From G963704535 sp963704535 (GTDB lineage Bacteria > Chloroflexota > Chloroflexia > Chloroflexales > Roseiflexaceae): a DNA stretch of 64,000 bases. The notes under the pieces were generated by a model that saw nothing but the letters and a program-made list of their open reading frames with translations, did no database searches and was not told the origin of the DNA. Within the stretch, counting starts at the first letter, position 1; every line of letters begins with the position of its first letter. The translations under genes were made by a program, and so were the position numbers. Below, in pieces: positions 1 through 9,252 of this stretch. The stretch lies in NCBI GenBank assembly GCA_963704535.1, contig OY969916.1:2418001-2482000 (forward strand). The letters are read 5' to 3'.

Positions 1-302
1 TTCTCCATCACCCACCAATTATCCAAAAACTGTTGCTTTTCGAACAGATAGAGGTCGTCGATCAGCGCCGCGTCCATGGTGGCCCTGGAGATAAAGTGTA
101 CACAAACGCCATTTTCACGCAGCAGATCCAGGATGACCGGCACGAGGCCGCGCAAGTACGTATCAGGCTTGATCAGCGCGAAGGTCATCCGTGGCAGGTT
201 ATCAAGCAAGCACGGCTCGATCTGGGCCTGCAAGCTCTCCAGCAGCGCCGCGTACACAGGTAATTCAGCCGCTGGCCGCTGCGTAAAATAGTGTGCGTAC
301 AT
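1..302 (-). CDS. Nucleoside-diphosphate-kinase-like protein (N-terminal part, runs off window)
   Basis: The minus strand is open from an ATG at 302 to the window edge, giving about 100 residues. From about residue 38 the protein reads like the start of an NDK fold: an ALIKPD motif (the KPD segment of NDK strand 1) followed by RGLVPVILDLL. Residues 1-37 are an extension not typical of housekeeping NDK. The gene starts 10 bp after the amidohydrolase stop, so it is probably the next gene of the same operon. The catalytic histidine would lie beyond the window, so activity cannot be judged. Confidence 0.6.
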   Translation of the reverse strand, partial: MYAHYFTQRPAAELPVYAALLESLQAQIEPCLLDNLPRMTFALIKPDTYLRGLVPVILDLLRENGVCVHFISRATMDAALIDDLYLFEKQQFLDNWWVME

Positions 303-311
303 GTCGCAATG

Positions 312-1538
312 CTACACCATACGCCGGCCACCGACGAACGTCATCCGCACCCGCGCCAAAGCTTCCAGGTCCTCCAGTGGGTTGCCGTCGACCACGATCA
401 CATCGGCTGCTTTGCCGGCAGCCAGCGTGCCCAGCGTTGTATCCAGCTTATTGATCTGGGCCGAGACGCTCGCCGCGCTATGGATCGCGGCGTACTGGTT
501 CGGGACAATCCCCACTTGCACCAGAAACTTCAGCCCCGGCACAATGACATCGTGCCCCACCCCTGGTGGCCCGGCATCGGTGCCGAAGGCGATCGCGACA
601 CCGGCGCGGGCAGCCTTGACCAGCCCACGGTAGATGCTCGGATCTTCCAGCTCACGCCGGCGCTGCTCACGCCGCCAATCGGGGATCTCGGCTCGGCGCG
701 CGACCTCCGGTTGGCTTTGCATCAGCGTTATGGCGAAGGTCGCGACGATCGGAATATTCTTGCGCGCCAACAACTGGATCGTCTCATCGCTCATATCGCC
801 GGCGTGCTCGACGCAATCCACCCCGAATTGCGCCACACGAGCGATCGCCTCGTCAAAGGTCGCGTGTGCGGTAATCGGGATCCCATTGCGGTGTGCCTCG
901 TCGATCAGCGCCTCCAGCTCGGCATCGGTAAATTGAAGCTGGTCATGACAGGCCATGATCTTGATCAAGTCCGCCCCTGCGCCGGCCTGCTCGCGAACGG
1001 CGCAGCGCGCGGCGTCGGGGCCGCTGATCTCGCGGCAGGCCCAGTAGGTATGGCCGCCGGTCTGGGTGATCGCCTGGCCGCAGACGAGCAGGCGCGGGCC
1101 GGGGAAGATACCTTGTTCGATCGCCTGCTTGGCGAAGAGATTTGTGCTGTTCACCCCCAGATCACGCACGGTTGTCACACCGGCGCGCAGATTGATCAGC
1201 ATATTGCTGGCCGATTTGTACGCGCTGATCGCCGGCGGATCTTGCGTCGATTGGCGGGCGATGCTGTGGACGCCGTCCCAAGCGAGGTGGGCGTGGTTAT
1301 TGAACAAGCCGGGTAAGAGCGTGCCACCCGTATCGATCGCTTCAGCACGACGAGTCCCCAACTCCGCAGCGCGCCCCACCGCTTTGATCACGCCATCTTC
1401 GATCTCGACAAACCCCTGCTCGATGACTTCATCCCCCACGCATGAAAGCACCCGGCCCTGCAAGATCCAGGGGCCGGTTGGAAGTGTGTACATGGGCCTG
1501 ATGATGTAATGATGTCGCCAGGCTGGGAGTTCAGGCAT
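312..1538 (-). CDS. Metal-dependent amidohydrolase (imidazolonepropionase/prolidase-like)
   Basis: 408 residues, usual length for the cyclic amidohydrolase superfamily. Visible features: an N-terminal beta-sandwich strand set, the metal-binding HAH in LFNNHAHLAW, a GTDAG motif carrying the conserved Asp near the C-terminus, histidines in ITAHATF and CVEHAGDMS, and a DLIKI lysine that may be the carboxylated bridging residue. An AAGGAG ribosome site lies 6 nt before the ATG at 1538, which favours this start over Met16. Substrate is unknown. It lies in the minus-strand cluster between a class III aminotransferase and an NDK-like gene. Confidence 0.8.
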   Translation of the reverse strand: MPELPAWRHHYIIRPMYTLPTGPWILQGRVLSCVGDEVIEQGFVEIEDGVIKAVGRAAELGTRRAEAIDTGGTLLPGLFNNHAHLAWDGVHSIARQSTQDPPAISAYKSASNMLINLRAGVTTVRDLGVNSTNLFAKQAIEQGIFPGPRLLVCGQAITQTGGHTYWACREISGPDAARCAVREQAGAGADLIKIMACHDQLQFTDAELEALIDEAHRNGIPITAHATFDEAIARVAQFGVDCVEHAGDMSDETIQLLARKNIPIVATFAITLMQSQPEVARRAEIPDWRREQRRRELEDPSIYRGLVKAARAGVAIAFGTDAGPPGVGHDVIVPGLKFLVQVGIVPNQYAAIHSAASVSAQINKLDTTLGTLAAGKAADVIVVDGNPLEDLEALARVRMTFVGGRRMV

Positions 1539-1581
1539 ATGCTACTCCTTGATCAGGCTCCGGTCGGAGCGGGGGACAGCA

Positions 1582-2913
1582 TCAAAGGGCAGCTTTGATC
1601 TCCGCCACCGAGTCGTACACGCGATCAAGCGTATTCTGGATATCGGCTGTGCTGTGGGCCGCCGACACATACCAGCGGGTCTTGTGCGAGGGATAGATCA
1701 GCACACCCCGCTCGATCAATGCGCGGTGGAGCGCGGTATAGGCCGGCTGCGAGGCATGCTGCACGAACTCTCGATAGTTGTACACATCGCGCGTGGCGAA
1801 GATGGGGGTGAAATGGGCACCGAATTGATGGATGAAGACCGGGATGCCCATATCGGTAAAGATAGCGCGAACGCCGTCGGCCAGGAGCGTGGTGTTGCCG
1901 ATCAGCTGCTCGTAGAAACCAGGTCGCTCCAATTCGGTGATGGTTGCCTTTACGGCGGCGATCGCCATCAAGTTGGAATTATATGTCCCACCATGTGGCA
2001 TCGCCTCGTCGATTAACGTTTGCATGACCTCGTCTGATCCGCCATAGGCAGAAACAGGGAAGCCGGCGCCCATGGCTTTCGCGATCACGGTGATATCCGG
2101 GATGACCTGAAGCACGCTCTGCGCGCCGCCAAGCGCGCACCGAAACCCGGTGATGATCTCGTCGAAGATCAGCAGAATGCCATTGGCACGGGTGAGCTCG
2201 CGCACAGCTTCAAGATACCCCGGTTGAGGCGCGATCACCCCACAATTCCCCATCACAGGCTCGGCGATAACGGCGGCTAATTCATCTTTGTGCCGTTCTA
2301 TAAGAGCGGCGAGCGCATCCGCATCGTTCCATGGCGCGACGATCACCAGGTCGTTCGATTGCTCCGGGATGCCGGTGCTTTCGGCTATTGTGCATGGAGC
2401 TGATTGCGGCCCCGCCTGGGCGATCGGCGGGTGGTAACTAAAATAGACCACGTCCATCCACCCGTGGAAATGACCCTCGAATTTGAGGATCTTGTTTTTG
2501 CCGGTCACGGCGCGGGCCAAGCGCACGGCATAGTGGCATGCTTCCGAGCCGGTATTGGAGAACTTGATCTTCTGCATCGACGGAATGTGCTCGGTGATCT
2601 TTTCTGCGGCCTCGTATTCCAGGTCATACGATAGCCCGAACATTGTGCCGCGCTCCTGCAACGTCTGCACCACGGCATCAATCACCGGCTGCGGTCGGTG
2701 CCCAAGGATGAGCGGCCCTTGTCCGCACATATAATCGATGTACTGATTGCCATCCACATCGAAAAGATAGGCACCCTCGGCGTGATCAATAAAGAGCGGC
2801 TCCGGATACCAGCCCGCCTTGACACCGCGCGTGCGGCTGGATACACCTGCCGCCACCGTTTGCCGAGCCCGGTCAAGCATTGCTCTGGATCTGGTCAAAT
2901 CACGAGCAGCCAT
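1582..2913 (-). CDS. Class III aminotransferase, glutamate-1-semialdehyde aminomutase-like
   Basis: 443 residues from the ATG at 2913; the open frame extends further upstream but across the neighbouring gene. Family motifs are SNTGSEA (phosphate loop), LIFDEIITGFR, and the PLP lysine in IAKAMGAGFP. It resembles HemL-type aminomutases and related decarboxylating or transaminating enzymes. The setting, next to a SnoaL-like gene and an amidohydrolase, points to pathway-specific amino transfer rather than tetrapyrrole synthesis. No strong Shine-Dalgarno is seen. The start is 13 bp after the upstream stop, as expected for an operon. Confidence 0.8.
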   Translation of the reverse strand: MAARDLTRSRAMLDRARQTVAAGVSSRTRGVKAGWYPEPLFIDHAEGAYLFDVDGNQYIDYMCGQGPLILGHRPQPVIDAVVQTLQERGTMFGLSYDLEYEAAEKITEHIPSMQKIKFSNTGSEACHYAVRLARAVTGKNKILKFEGHFHGWMDVVYFSYHPPIAQAGPQSAPCTIAESTGIPEQSNDLVIVAPWNDADALAALIERHKDELAAVIAEPVMGNCGVIAPQPGYLEAVRELTRANGILLIFDEIITGFRCALGGAQSVLQVIPDITVIAKAMGAGFPVSAYGGSDEVMQTLIDEAMPHGGTYNSNLMAIAAVKATITELERPGFYEQLIGNTTLLADGVRAIFTDMGIPVFIHQFGAHFTPIFATRDVYNYREFVQHASQPAYTALHRALIERGVLIYPSHKTRWYVSAAHSTADIQNTLDRVYDSVAEIKAAL

Positions 2914-2926
2914 TGTTGAATACTTT

Positions 2927-3346
2927 CTAAACTGGCGGAATAAGGCCCAGTTGCTGTAACATTCCCAAATCGTCGCTATTGCTCCAATATTCGACGATCT
3001 TGCCATCGGCGATACGAAAGATATTGATCCCGGTGGTAGTTTCGTGCCTGCCGGTGGGAGGGATTCCAAAGAGATCTCCGAGATGCGTGCCACCGGAACG
3101 ATAGCGCTCCACAACCTTATCGTTTTCGGCGATAAGATCCTCGACAATCGAATAAAGGTCGGGAAATGCCCTATGGCACCCGGCAACCCATTGCTTAATA
3201 CCTTCAGGGCCAGGAGGTAGATCGGGTGGAGTACTATGGGAGACAAAGTCAGGCGCAAGGATTTCGTCCACAACCGATAGATCTGCCGGCCCATTCCACA
3301 GCTCGGCCCAACGACGAGCCAGGGCTTTATGTGCCTCTACCGACAT
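2927..3346 (-). CDS. SnoaL-like / NTF2-fold protein (ester cyclase family)
   Basis: 139 residues, typical of SnoaL-like NTF2-fold proteins. Visible: VDEILAPDFVSHS near the N-terminus, a central G-I-KQWVAGCHRAFPDL helix, and the GRHETTTGINIFRIADGKIVEYW C-terminal sheet pattern. An AAGGAGG site lies 6 nt before the ATG at 3346; a TTG two codons earlier abuts the site and is not a plausible start. Members include polyketide cyclases, small hydrolases and isomerases, so the reaction cannot be assigned. Confidence 0.75.
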   Translation of the reverse strand: MSVEAHKALARRWAELWNGPADLSVVDEILAPDFVSHSTPPDLPPGPEGIKQWVAGCHRAFPDLYSIVEDLIAENDKVVERYRSGGTHLGDLFGIPPTGRHETTTGINIFRIADGKIVEYWSNSDDLGMLQQLGLIPPV

Positions 3347-3373
3347 CGACAACCTCCTTCGCCCGGAACGTTA

Positions 3374-4177
3374 TCAGCCATCCGCATCGTCGCGCGTCGC
3401 CAACTCCGGCTCAAACCGCGCCAGGTGCTGCATGCCCTGGTCATAAACGGTCTTCAGGCTCTCGTACGTCAGCGGCGGGGCGGCCAGGATGCTTTCGGCC
3501 CAATCCAACGTTTCCCGAAAATCGGGCACATGTGCGCGAACGATCTGGCCCTGTTTCTCGACGGCGGACGTATACGTTGCCTGCGTGCCGCGTATGAGGG
3601 CGACATAGTAGCTTAAACGGATAAGCTGCTTTGCTATCTGAGAGCCGAGATGAATGGAATTATCTTGAGCCGACAAACTGGCCCGAACTGCGGGAATGAC
3701 CAGGAATTTCTCCCTAGCAAGGCCGAGCGCGATGCCTGTCAGCGATTCCGGCAACTCATAGTGAGGTAGTGCCTCTTCGCCGCCGACGAGGATACCTTCG
3801 GTCTTAAAGACGATCCGATCGCCTTCGAAGTTAGGATGGGTCTGAAGTGCCTGAAGTGTGTAAAGTTTCAGGTCAATTTTAGGAACGACCTTGAAACGTT
3901 CAATAAAGGCGCTCCGCGTGACATTGAGCCATTCCTGATCAGCCGGAGTGACATCGCCACGTATCACGCTATAAAAGTCTAAATCAGAGGAGCCCGGACG
4001 AAATCTCCCGGTGGTCACACCGCCAAGCACATAGCTGCCGACAAACTCGGTTCCATAGCGATCCTGAGTGGTCTGCGTCAACGCCTCGATCAGCGGCCAC
4101 AGTTGACCGGGCACCCGCGCCCGGTCGGGTTGCTCGACGATATATGGTCTTACGGGCGCTGGATTAAACGACGACAT
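3374..4177 (-). CDS. Nucleotidyltransferase-domain protein
   Basis: 267 residues from the ATG at 4177, which overlaps the upstream dehydrogenase by 14 nt and suggests translational coupling. The pol-beta-like nucleotidyltransferase motif is clear: a GSYVLGG turn followed by SSDLDF, giving the paired metal-binding aspartates at about residues 63-65. A third carboxylate in KIDLKLY is plausible. The C-terminal half is helical with no family I can name. Similar proteins adenylylate aminoglycosides or act as minimal nucleotidyltransferases; in this cluster it may modify a small molecule. Confidence 0.7.
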   Translation of the reverse strand: MSSFNPAPVRPYIVEQPDRARVPGQLWPLIEALTQTTQDRYGTEFVGSYVLGGVTTGRFRPGSSDLDFYSVIRGDVTPADQEWLNVTRSAFIERFKVVPKIDLKLYTLQALQTHPNFEGDRIVFKTEGILVGGEEALPHYELPESLTGIALGLAREKFLVIPAVRASLSAQDNSIHLGSQIAKQLIRLSYYVALIRGTQATYTSAVEKQGQIVRAHVPDFRETLDWAESILAAPPLTYESLKTVYDQGMQHLARFEPELATRDDADG

Positions 4178-5153
4178 AGGCCGCCTCCATCGCGCCGCGC
4201 TCCCAATGGCGCAGATTATCCACAACCATTTGTGCCATCCGTCGATTGGCCGTATACGTGTTTGAAGCACTATGGGGGGTCATGATCACCTGCGGGACGT
4301 GTCGCAGGTCTTCGGCGCCTTCTGCCGGCCGGTACGGCTCATGCTGGTACACATCCAGCGCCGCCCCGGCCAATCTACCGGACTTCAGCGCCGACACCAA
4401 ATCCCGTTCGACGACCAGCTTGCCCCGTGAGGTATTGACGAACAGGCTGCCGGTCTTGAATTGGGCGAATCGAGCGGCATCAAAAAGGCCCTCGGTGCGC
4501 TCATTTAGGGGCAGATGCACGCTGACAACATCCGCGCCGGCGACCACTGCATCCAGATCAGCGCTCCAGGTGGAGTAGCCGAAGCGCGCCCGCATTTCCG
4601 GCACCGGCATCCGCAGCCGATCCGCGACGACTGCCTCGGTCGAGCGCTGGCAAATCAGCGTCTCCATCCCAAATCCCTGGTGCGCGATCTGGGCCACCTG
4701 CGCGCCGATCCGCCCCAGCCCGACGATGCCCAATTTGAGTTCCCCCAGCTCATACGTGGCGCGCGGCTGCCAGTTACCCTGTCGCAGCTCCTGGTGGCCC
4801 TGCACAATCTGCCGAACCAGCGCGCCGATGAGCAACAAACAGTGCTCGGCCACCGACCGATCCAGCGCGCCGGGAGTATTGGCGATGGCGATACCGCGTT
4901 GCCGGGCCAGCCCTCGGTCGATATTATCAAAGCCGACGCCGAAGCGTAGAATGATGCTACCCGCCGCGAGCGCTTCGTATAATGGCCCGACATATGGCGC
5001 GGCGCCCAGGACCACCGCCCGGCACCCGTGGTCGCGGATAAATGTCGCCACCGATTCCTCATCATTGGCAACGGGCACAAATTGATACTCGCCGGGCTGG
5101 GCGAAGACCATCGCGCCTTTTTCATATGCGGTTTGGGTAACGGGAACGATCAT
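4164..5153 (-). CDS. D-isomer-specific 2-hydroxyacid dehydrogenase (phosphoglycerate dehydrogenase-like)
   Basis: 329 residues. The Rossmann motif LGIVGLGRIG is followed by the catalytic set of the family: Arg in NTSRGKLV, Glu in DVYQHEPY and His in MTPHSASNT. There is no C-terminal ACT domain, so this is not the full-length SerA type. The ATG at 5153 is preceded by GAGG at a suitable distance; the longer frame would overlap the upstream gene. It probably interconverts a pathway-specific 2-hydroxy and 2-oxo acid. Confidence 0.85.
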   Translation of the reverse strand: MIVPVTQTAYEKGAMVFAQPGEYQFVPVANDEESVATFIRDHGCRAVVLGAAPYVGPLYEALAAGSIILRFGVGFDNIDRGLARQRGIAIANTPGALDRSVAEHCLLLIGALVRQIVQGHQELRQGNWQPRATYELGELKLGIVGLGRIGAQVAQIAHQGFGMETLICQRSTEAVVADRLRMPVPEMRARFGYSTWSADLDAVVAGADVVSVHLPLNERTEGLFDAARFAQFKTGSLFVNTSRGKLVVERDLVSALKSGRLAGAALDVYQHEPYRPAEGAEDLRHVPQVIMTPHSASNTYTANRRMAQMVVDNLRHWERGAMEAAYVVV

Positions 5154-5178
5154 CAGGTCCTCATCGATGATGGCCGCG

Positions 5179-6303
5179 TTATGGGATGATACTGGCCCGG
5201 ATGACCTGGTGCTGCCGCCCGTGTTTCTGCGCCCAATCAGCCTCATGAAACGCGATATTGATATCTTTCAACGCATACGTGTGTGAAAAGAGCTGCTGGA
5301 AGGGGTAGCGAGCTTGAACGTTCAGCAAAAATTGTAGAACTTTCGGTAACACCCACGGATCGTAATTACTCAGGCCCACCATTCGTTTATTGGCGCCGAC
5401 GAGCCAGGTGGGGTCCATTGTAAACGTTTGACCGGGGCTGATACAGCCGAGCAGCAGCAGGGTCCCATCTGTGCGGAGCAAGCTCAATCCTTCTGGGATC
5501 ACCTGCGGTGCCCCGGTGGCCTCGATCACCAGGTCCGCGCCGCGGCCCTCGGTTAGCTCCAGCACCTGCTCACGCCGCACATCCGCAGCGCCTTGCTCCT
5601 CGACCAGGATGACCTCGTCGGCGCCAAACGCCTGAGCGAGCCGCAGCCGCTCCGCGAGTTGATCGATCACGATCACTCTTGCAGCACCGCTCTCCTTCGC
5701 GACCATACTCGCGTATAGTCCCAAGCCCCCCGCGCCCTGGACGACCACGTAATCCCCTAACCGCACCTGGACCTGCGAAAGCGCGAACAGCATTTGCGCC
5801 CCGATGCAGTTGGCTGTGCAGGCGATCTCATCGGGAAGGGCATCCGGCACTTTGAAGCTGTAACCACCAGGACGCACATAGTAGTACTCGCCAAAGGCGC
5901 CCGTAAAATACGGTGGTACTGCGACCGTGCGCGCGCCGAAGCGTGTAAATCGATGCGGGCAATTGGCCATCTGCCTATTCAAACAGTACCAGCAACGGTG
6001 GCAAGGAAAAAAGTACGGGAAGACCACCCGATCGCCTTCGCGCAATTCCTGGCCGAGCGAATCGGTCCGGAGATCGCGACCGAGCCTGAATACGCGGCCA
6101 ACCATCTCGTGACCAAACACATACCCGGCCGGATCAGCATTGGGGATGCGCGTCTCACCGCGCCACGTGTGCAAATCCGAGCCGCAGATATTGGCCATGC
6201 TGATCCGAACCAGCATAGCCTCGGGCTCAACCTCCGGCAGTGGGAACTCGCGAATCTCGAAATCCTGCCCAGGCGCGAAGAATACGGCTGCACAACCTTT
6301 CAT
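5179..6303 (-). CDS. Zinc-dependent alcohol dehydrogenase (threonine/sorbitol dehydrogenase-like MDR family)
   Basis: 374 residues from the ATG at 6303. Catalytic zinc ligands are visible as C in ICGSDLH and H-E in FGHEM. The structural zinc loop is C-x2-C-x2-C with a later C (PCHRCWYCLNRQMANC). The NAD-binding turn is GAGGLGLY. Oxidises or reduces a secondary or primary alcohol; substrate unknown. The 61-bp gap to the upstream gene contains a degraded copy of the palindromic repeat also found near 10.95 kb. Confidence 0.82.
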   Translation of the reverse strand: MKGCAAVFFAPGQDFEIREFPLPEVEPEAMLVRISMANICGSDLHTWRGETRIPNADPAGYVFGHEMVGRVFRLGRDLRTDSLGQELREGDRVVFPYFFPCHRCWYCLNRQMANCPHRFTRFGARTVAVPPYFTGAFGEYYYVRPGGYSFKVPDALPDEIACTANCIGAQMLFALSQVQVRLGDYVVVQGAGGLGLYASMVAKESGAARVIVIDQLAERLRLAQAFGADEVILVEEQGAADVRREQVLELTEGRGADLVIEATGAPQVIPEGLSLLRTDGTLLLLGCISPGQTFTMDPTWLVGANKRMVGLSNYDPWVLPKVLQFLLNVQARYPFQQLFSHTYALKDINIAFHEADWAQKHGRQHQVIRASIIP

Positions 6304-6364
6304 AGATGCCGGCTCAACTTTTCTACGGGGCTTCCCACACCCTTTTCCAACTCTGATAGGAGCG

Positions 6365-7147
6365 CTAGAGTGCGTCGCGCACACTGGCTAACGAGCGCAG
6401 CAGTGTGTGGACTTCGGCTAGTGGAAGCGCCCTGGTCCCATCGCTCAACGCTCGCGCAGGCTCAGGATGTGTTTCGAAAAAGACCCCATCGATCCCAGTG
6501 GCAACCGCCGCCCGCGCGAGCGGCGCTATAAACCGCGACTCACTGGCGCAATCATCCTCCGGGTGGGGGCTTAACTGCGTGCTATGTGTAGCGTCAAAGA
6601 TAACGCGCTGTTGCGCGCTTTTGAGATAGACCAAGCTACGCATATCGACGACGACCTGGTTGTAGCCGAAGGTGGTCCCGCGCTCGGTAATAAAGACCGC
6701 CTTGGCGCCGGCGGCGCGCGCTTTCTCCACCACCATCAGCATATCCCAAGGCGCCATGAACTGGCCTTTCTTGATGTTTACGGGTAGACCCGTGCGACCA
6801 GCGGCCGTGATCAGATCGGTCTGCCGGCACAGAAAAGCCGGAATTTGAATCAAATCTACCGCAGAGGCAACTTGCTCCGCCTGCCACGGCTCATGGAGAT
6901 CAGTGGTGGTAAGCACTCCTACCTGCGTACGAACGGCCTTCAAGATCCGCAAACCTTCGTCGAGACCGGGGCCGCGGGCGGAGTGCAGCGAGGAGCGATT
7001 GGCCTTATCAAAAGAAGCTTTGAACACATATGTGAACCCGAGTTCCGCACAGATCCGCTTCACATGAGCGGCGATCTCAAAACATATCTGCTCCTGTTCG
7101 ACCGCGCATGGACCTGCGATGACACAGAAACGATCTTCAAGCCACAT
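6365..7147 (-). CDS. 3-deoxy-8-phosphooctulonate synthase homologue (DAHP/KDO8P synthase family)
   Basis: 260 residues, slightly shorter than typical KdsA (about 280). Family motifs are strong: AGPCAVE at the N-terminus, KASFDKANRSS, GLPVNIKKGQF, TERGTTFGYN and DATHS. KdsA joins phosphoenolpyruvate to arabinose-5-phosphate. GGAGGGGG lies 6 nt before the ATG at 7147. No other lipopolysaccharide or KDO gene is in the window, and Chloroflexota are generally regarded as lacking LPS, so it may serve a different 3-deoxy sugar acid in this cluster. Confidence 0.8.
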   Translation of the reverse strand: MWLEDRFCVIAGPCAVEQEQICFEIAAHVKRICAELGFTYVFKASFDKANRSSLHSARGPGLDEGLRILKAVRTQVGVLTTTDLHEPWQAEQVASAVDLIQIPAFLCRQTDLITAAGRTGLPVNIKKGQFMAPWDMLMVVEKARAAGAKAVFITERGTTFGYNQVVVDMRSLVYLKSAQQRVIFDATHSTQLSPHPEDDCASESRFIAPLARAAVATGIDGVFFETHPEPARALSDGTRALPLAEVHTLLRSLASVRDAL

Positions 7148-7166
7148 CGGCGACCCCCTCCATCTA

Positions 7167-7276
7167 CATCTCAGAGGCTGTTTGAAAAGGGGGAGTTTAA
7201 GGGGGCAGCCCCTCAAGAACCCCCTTTCACCACCAAACTCGTGCGATAAACGGACTTTTCAAACAGTCTCTCAGGC
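7167..7276. repeat. Palindromic interspersed element, family A (about 105 bp, MITE-like)
   Basis: Terminal inverted repeats related to GAGACTGTTTGAAAAG lie at about 7172-7190 and 7255-7274. The inner part is an inverted repeat around GGGGGCAGCCCC. Close copies are at 15691, 26727 and 48260, and cores without the outer ends at 16818, 41207 and 52160. This copy sits between two cluster genes, and its outer end contains the stop codon of the phosphorylase gene. Confidence 0.8.
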
Positions 7277-8092
7277 ATTTGGCGTGCCAATCGTTTGGTG
7301 GAGTGTTTCAGCGCCGCTCAGCGTGATCGGGATACACGTGCAGGTGCTGGAAGCTTCAAGGCTGAGAGCAGCCTCGCTCAAGATATCCATCACAAGCATG
7401 CCACGTTCCTGAACAGCGGCATTAATCTTCTCCAGCAGCACATGTTTCTCCTGATTCGATATGCCCGCGCCCGGATTGGAAACGATCGCGACCGTCGCAT
7501 AGCATATATTCAGCTCCCGCGCAAAGATGGCTTCCGGGATGTTCGTATGGCCGATGACATCGCCGCCGAGCAGGGCATACATCCGAATTTCGGCCGCCGT
7601 GTCATATCGCGGGCCATCGGTTCCGACATAGCATCCACGCGGCGCAATTGAGACACCGCGAGCTTCGGCCACCTGGAGAACTGCTTGTCGAAGTGTTGGG
7701 CAGTATGGTTCAGTAAAATCGACGAAGTGAAAACCACTATCCTCAAAGATTGTACAATGGCGATGGCGTGTTAGATCAATAAATTGATCGACTAAAACCA
7801 GCTGGCCGGTCGGCAACGTTGATCGCAAGCCACCAACAACCGATGTCGCAAAGACTCGTTTCACTCCGATCTGCTGCAAAGCGAGCATATTCGCACGATA
7901 GTTTACATGATGCGGCATTAATGGGCTATGAGGGTCTGAACGAGCAAGACTTGCGACACGCCGTCCGGGAGCAAGGTTACCAAAAAACATTGATGCCGGC
8001 CCAAACTTCGTATCTATCTGGACTGCTTCTATTTCTGAAAGCTTCGTGTGAAAACTAAGACTCGCACTGGTAATAAAAGCGGTATCAATCAT
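7271..8092 (-). CDS. 5'-methylthioadenosine / purine nucleoside phosphorylase
   Basis: 273 residues, typical of the trimeric MTAP/PNP family. Visible: PHHVNYRANMLAL in the phosphate-binding half and DGPRYDTAAEIRMY in the purine and sugar site, followed by IGHTNIPEA. In MTAP the loop after GPR is usually longer and Phe- or Ser-rich, so the specificity may differ. GAGGAGGAGG precedes the ATG at 8092. It could salvage MTA or adenosine by-products of a SAM enzyme such as the radical SAM gene in the same cluster. The stop codon lies in a repeat. Confidence 0.82.
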   Translation of the reverse strand: MIDTAFITSASLSFHTKLSEIEAVQIDTKFGPASMFFGNLAPGRRVASLARSDPHSPLMPHHVNYRANMLALQQIGVKRVFATSVVGGLRSTLPTGQLVLVDQFIDLTRHRHCTIFEDSGFHFVDFTEPYCPTLRQAVLQVAEARGVSIAPRGCYVGTDGPRYDTAAEIRMYALLGGDVIGHTNIPEAIFARELNICYATVAIVSNPGAGISNQEKHVLLEKINAAVQERGMLVMDILSEAALSLEASSTCTCIPITLSGAETLHQTIGTPNA

Positions 8093-8149
8093 GAGAAGTC
8101 CTCCTCCTCTTTATACGCAGATCAGCGATGTACTAAAGCTTTCTCACAT

Positions 8150-8222
8150 GATCTGGAACGTGTGTGGGCTTTTCTGTGGGGGGGCTTCCCCTACACACCC
8201 TTTTCCAGTTCCGAGCCGAGCT
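8150..8222. repeat. Degenerate palindromic element, family B
   Basis: An imperfect inverted repeat begins near CTGGAACGTGTGTGGG and ends near CCAGTTCCGAG, with a C/G-rich centre. The core matches elements at about 6320-6360, 10954-11046 and 30461-30540. It fills the gap between the kinase and phosphorylase genes and could form a hairpin in the transcript. Confidence 0.6.
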
Positions 8223-8229
8223 TTATTCG

Positions 8230-9252
8230 TCATCGTTCGCTTCTCATAAGATCCCAGAGAAGTCCTGGCAACTCATCGTCGAACATCGCTTGCTCTTCTA
8301 GTACAATCATCCGCCGCATGCGCTCGCCATTGCGTTCGATCAGCGGCAGCAGATGTACCTGGCCATATAATGCACATAAAACCACTTCTGAAGTGCAGGC
8401 GGCGACAGCAAAACGAAGCTGCCACAGTATTCTTGTCAGATCTGTTCTAGTAAGGGGGACGTGCGCGGAGTATGCGCGTAAAAAGGCCTGTGTACAACGA
8501 TAATCACCTATCTCCTCGGCAAACCCACACAGAAAAAGCAAGCTCTTTGCAATATCAAACGATAGATCGCCGAAGAAAGAACTTTCCCAATCGAGTGTTG
8601 TCATGTGAGTGCCGGAGACGAGCAGATTGCCGGAATGAAAATCACCATGGATAATCTGCGGCGCTAATTGCCCGGTAGGTGGTCTTTTCCTATAAGCAAA
8701 CAAATGCTGTCTAGCTTGCAGAAAGTTTACTAGTTTCCATCGGGCTTGCTCAGGTATATTAGCTTCGTCGATCACAGTGGATAGATCGGCATTTGGCATA
8801 AGGGTTAGAATCAGGCGATCATCAAATGATTGAGTTGGGCTATCGGCAGGATGGAAGCTTGCAAGACACCTATGAATGCAGCCGAGAATCTCACCGGCTT
8901 GTTCGGCGATCGTGGGGGTTATCGGCGCATTAACCAGGGCACGCCCATCGACGTACTCATAGGCCGAAAACAACTCGCCCTCGTAGCAATACGTGCCAAG
9001 TACCGCCGGTATGCGGATTCCGGCCATACGAGCATACTCACTGACGGTATGTTCCCACGTGATATTCGGCTCGCGCTTGAGCGCGAAGTGGTGCCGCAGC
9101 ACGAACACGCCCTCTTTTGTTAAGATACGGTACGTTTGGTTTCGAAATGCAGGTAAGAAGAGCGTAATAGGTTCGACATCGTCCAATCCCCCCAAACCGA
9201 ACTCGTTCGCCAGGCGCACGGCACAAGCTTCAACTCTGGTATGCTCGTTCAT
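8230..9252 (-). CDS. Aminoglycoside-phosphotransferase/choline-kinase-fold small-molecule kinase
   Basis: 340 residues from the ATG at 9252. GTG at 9285 and TTG at 9294 are alternatives, and none has a clear Shine-Dalgarno. The kinase signature is IIHGDFHSGNLLV (Brenner motif) followed by LDWESSFFGDLSFD, the metal-binding Asp segment. The N-lobe reads FRNQTYRI and VLRHHF with a plausible ATP-contact lysine or arginine. The family phosphorylates aminoglycosides, homoserine, choline or thioribose. Here it may activate or protect a pathway intermediate. Confidence 0.75.
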   Translation of the reverse strand: MNEHTRVEACAVRLANEFGLGGLDDVEPITLFLPAFRNQTYRILTKEGVFVLRHHFALKREPNITWEHTVSEYARMAGIRIPAVLGTYCYEGELFSAYEYVDGRALVNAPITPTIAEQAGEILGCIHRCLASFHPADSPTQSFDDRLILTLMPNADLSTVIDEANIPEQARWKLVNFLQARQHLFAYRKRPPTGQLAPQIIHGDFHSGNLLVSGTHMTTLDWESSFFGDLSFDIAKSLLFLCGFAEEIGDYRCTQAFLRAYSAHVPLTRTDLTRILWQLRFAVAACTSEVVLCALYGQVHLLPLIERNGERMRRMIVLEEQAMFDDELPGLLWDLMRSER

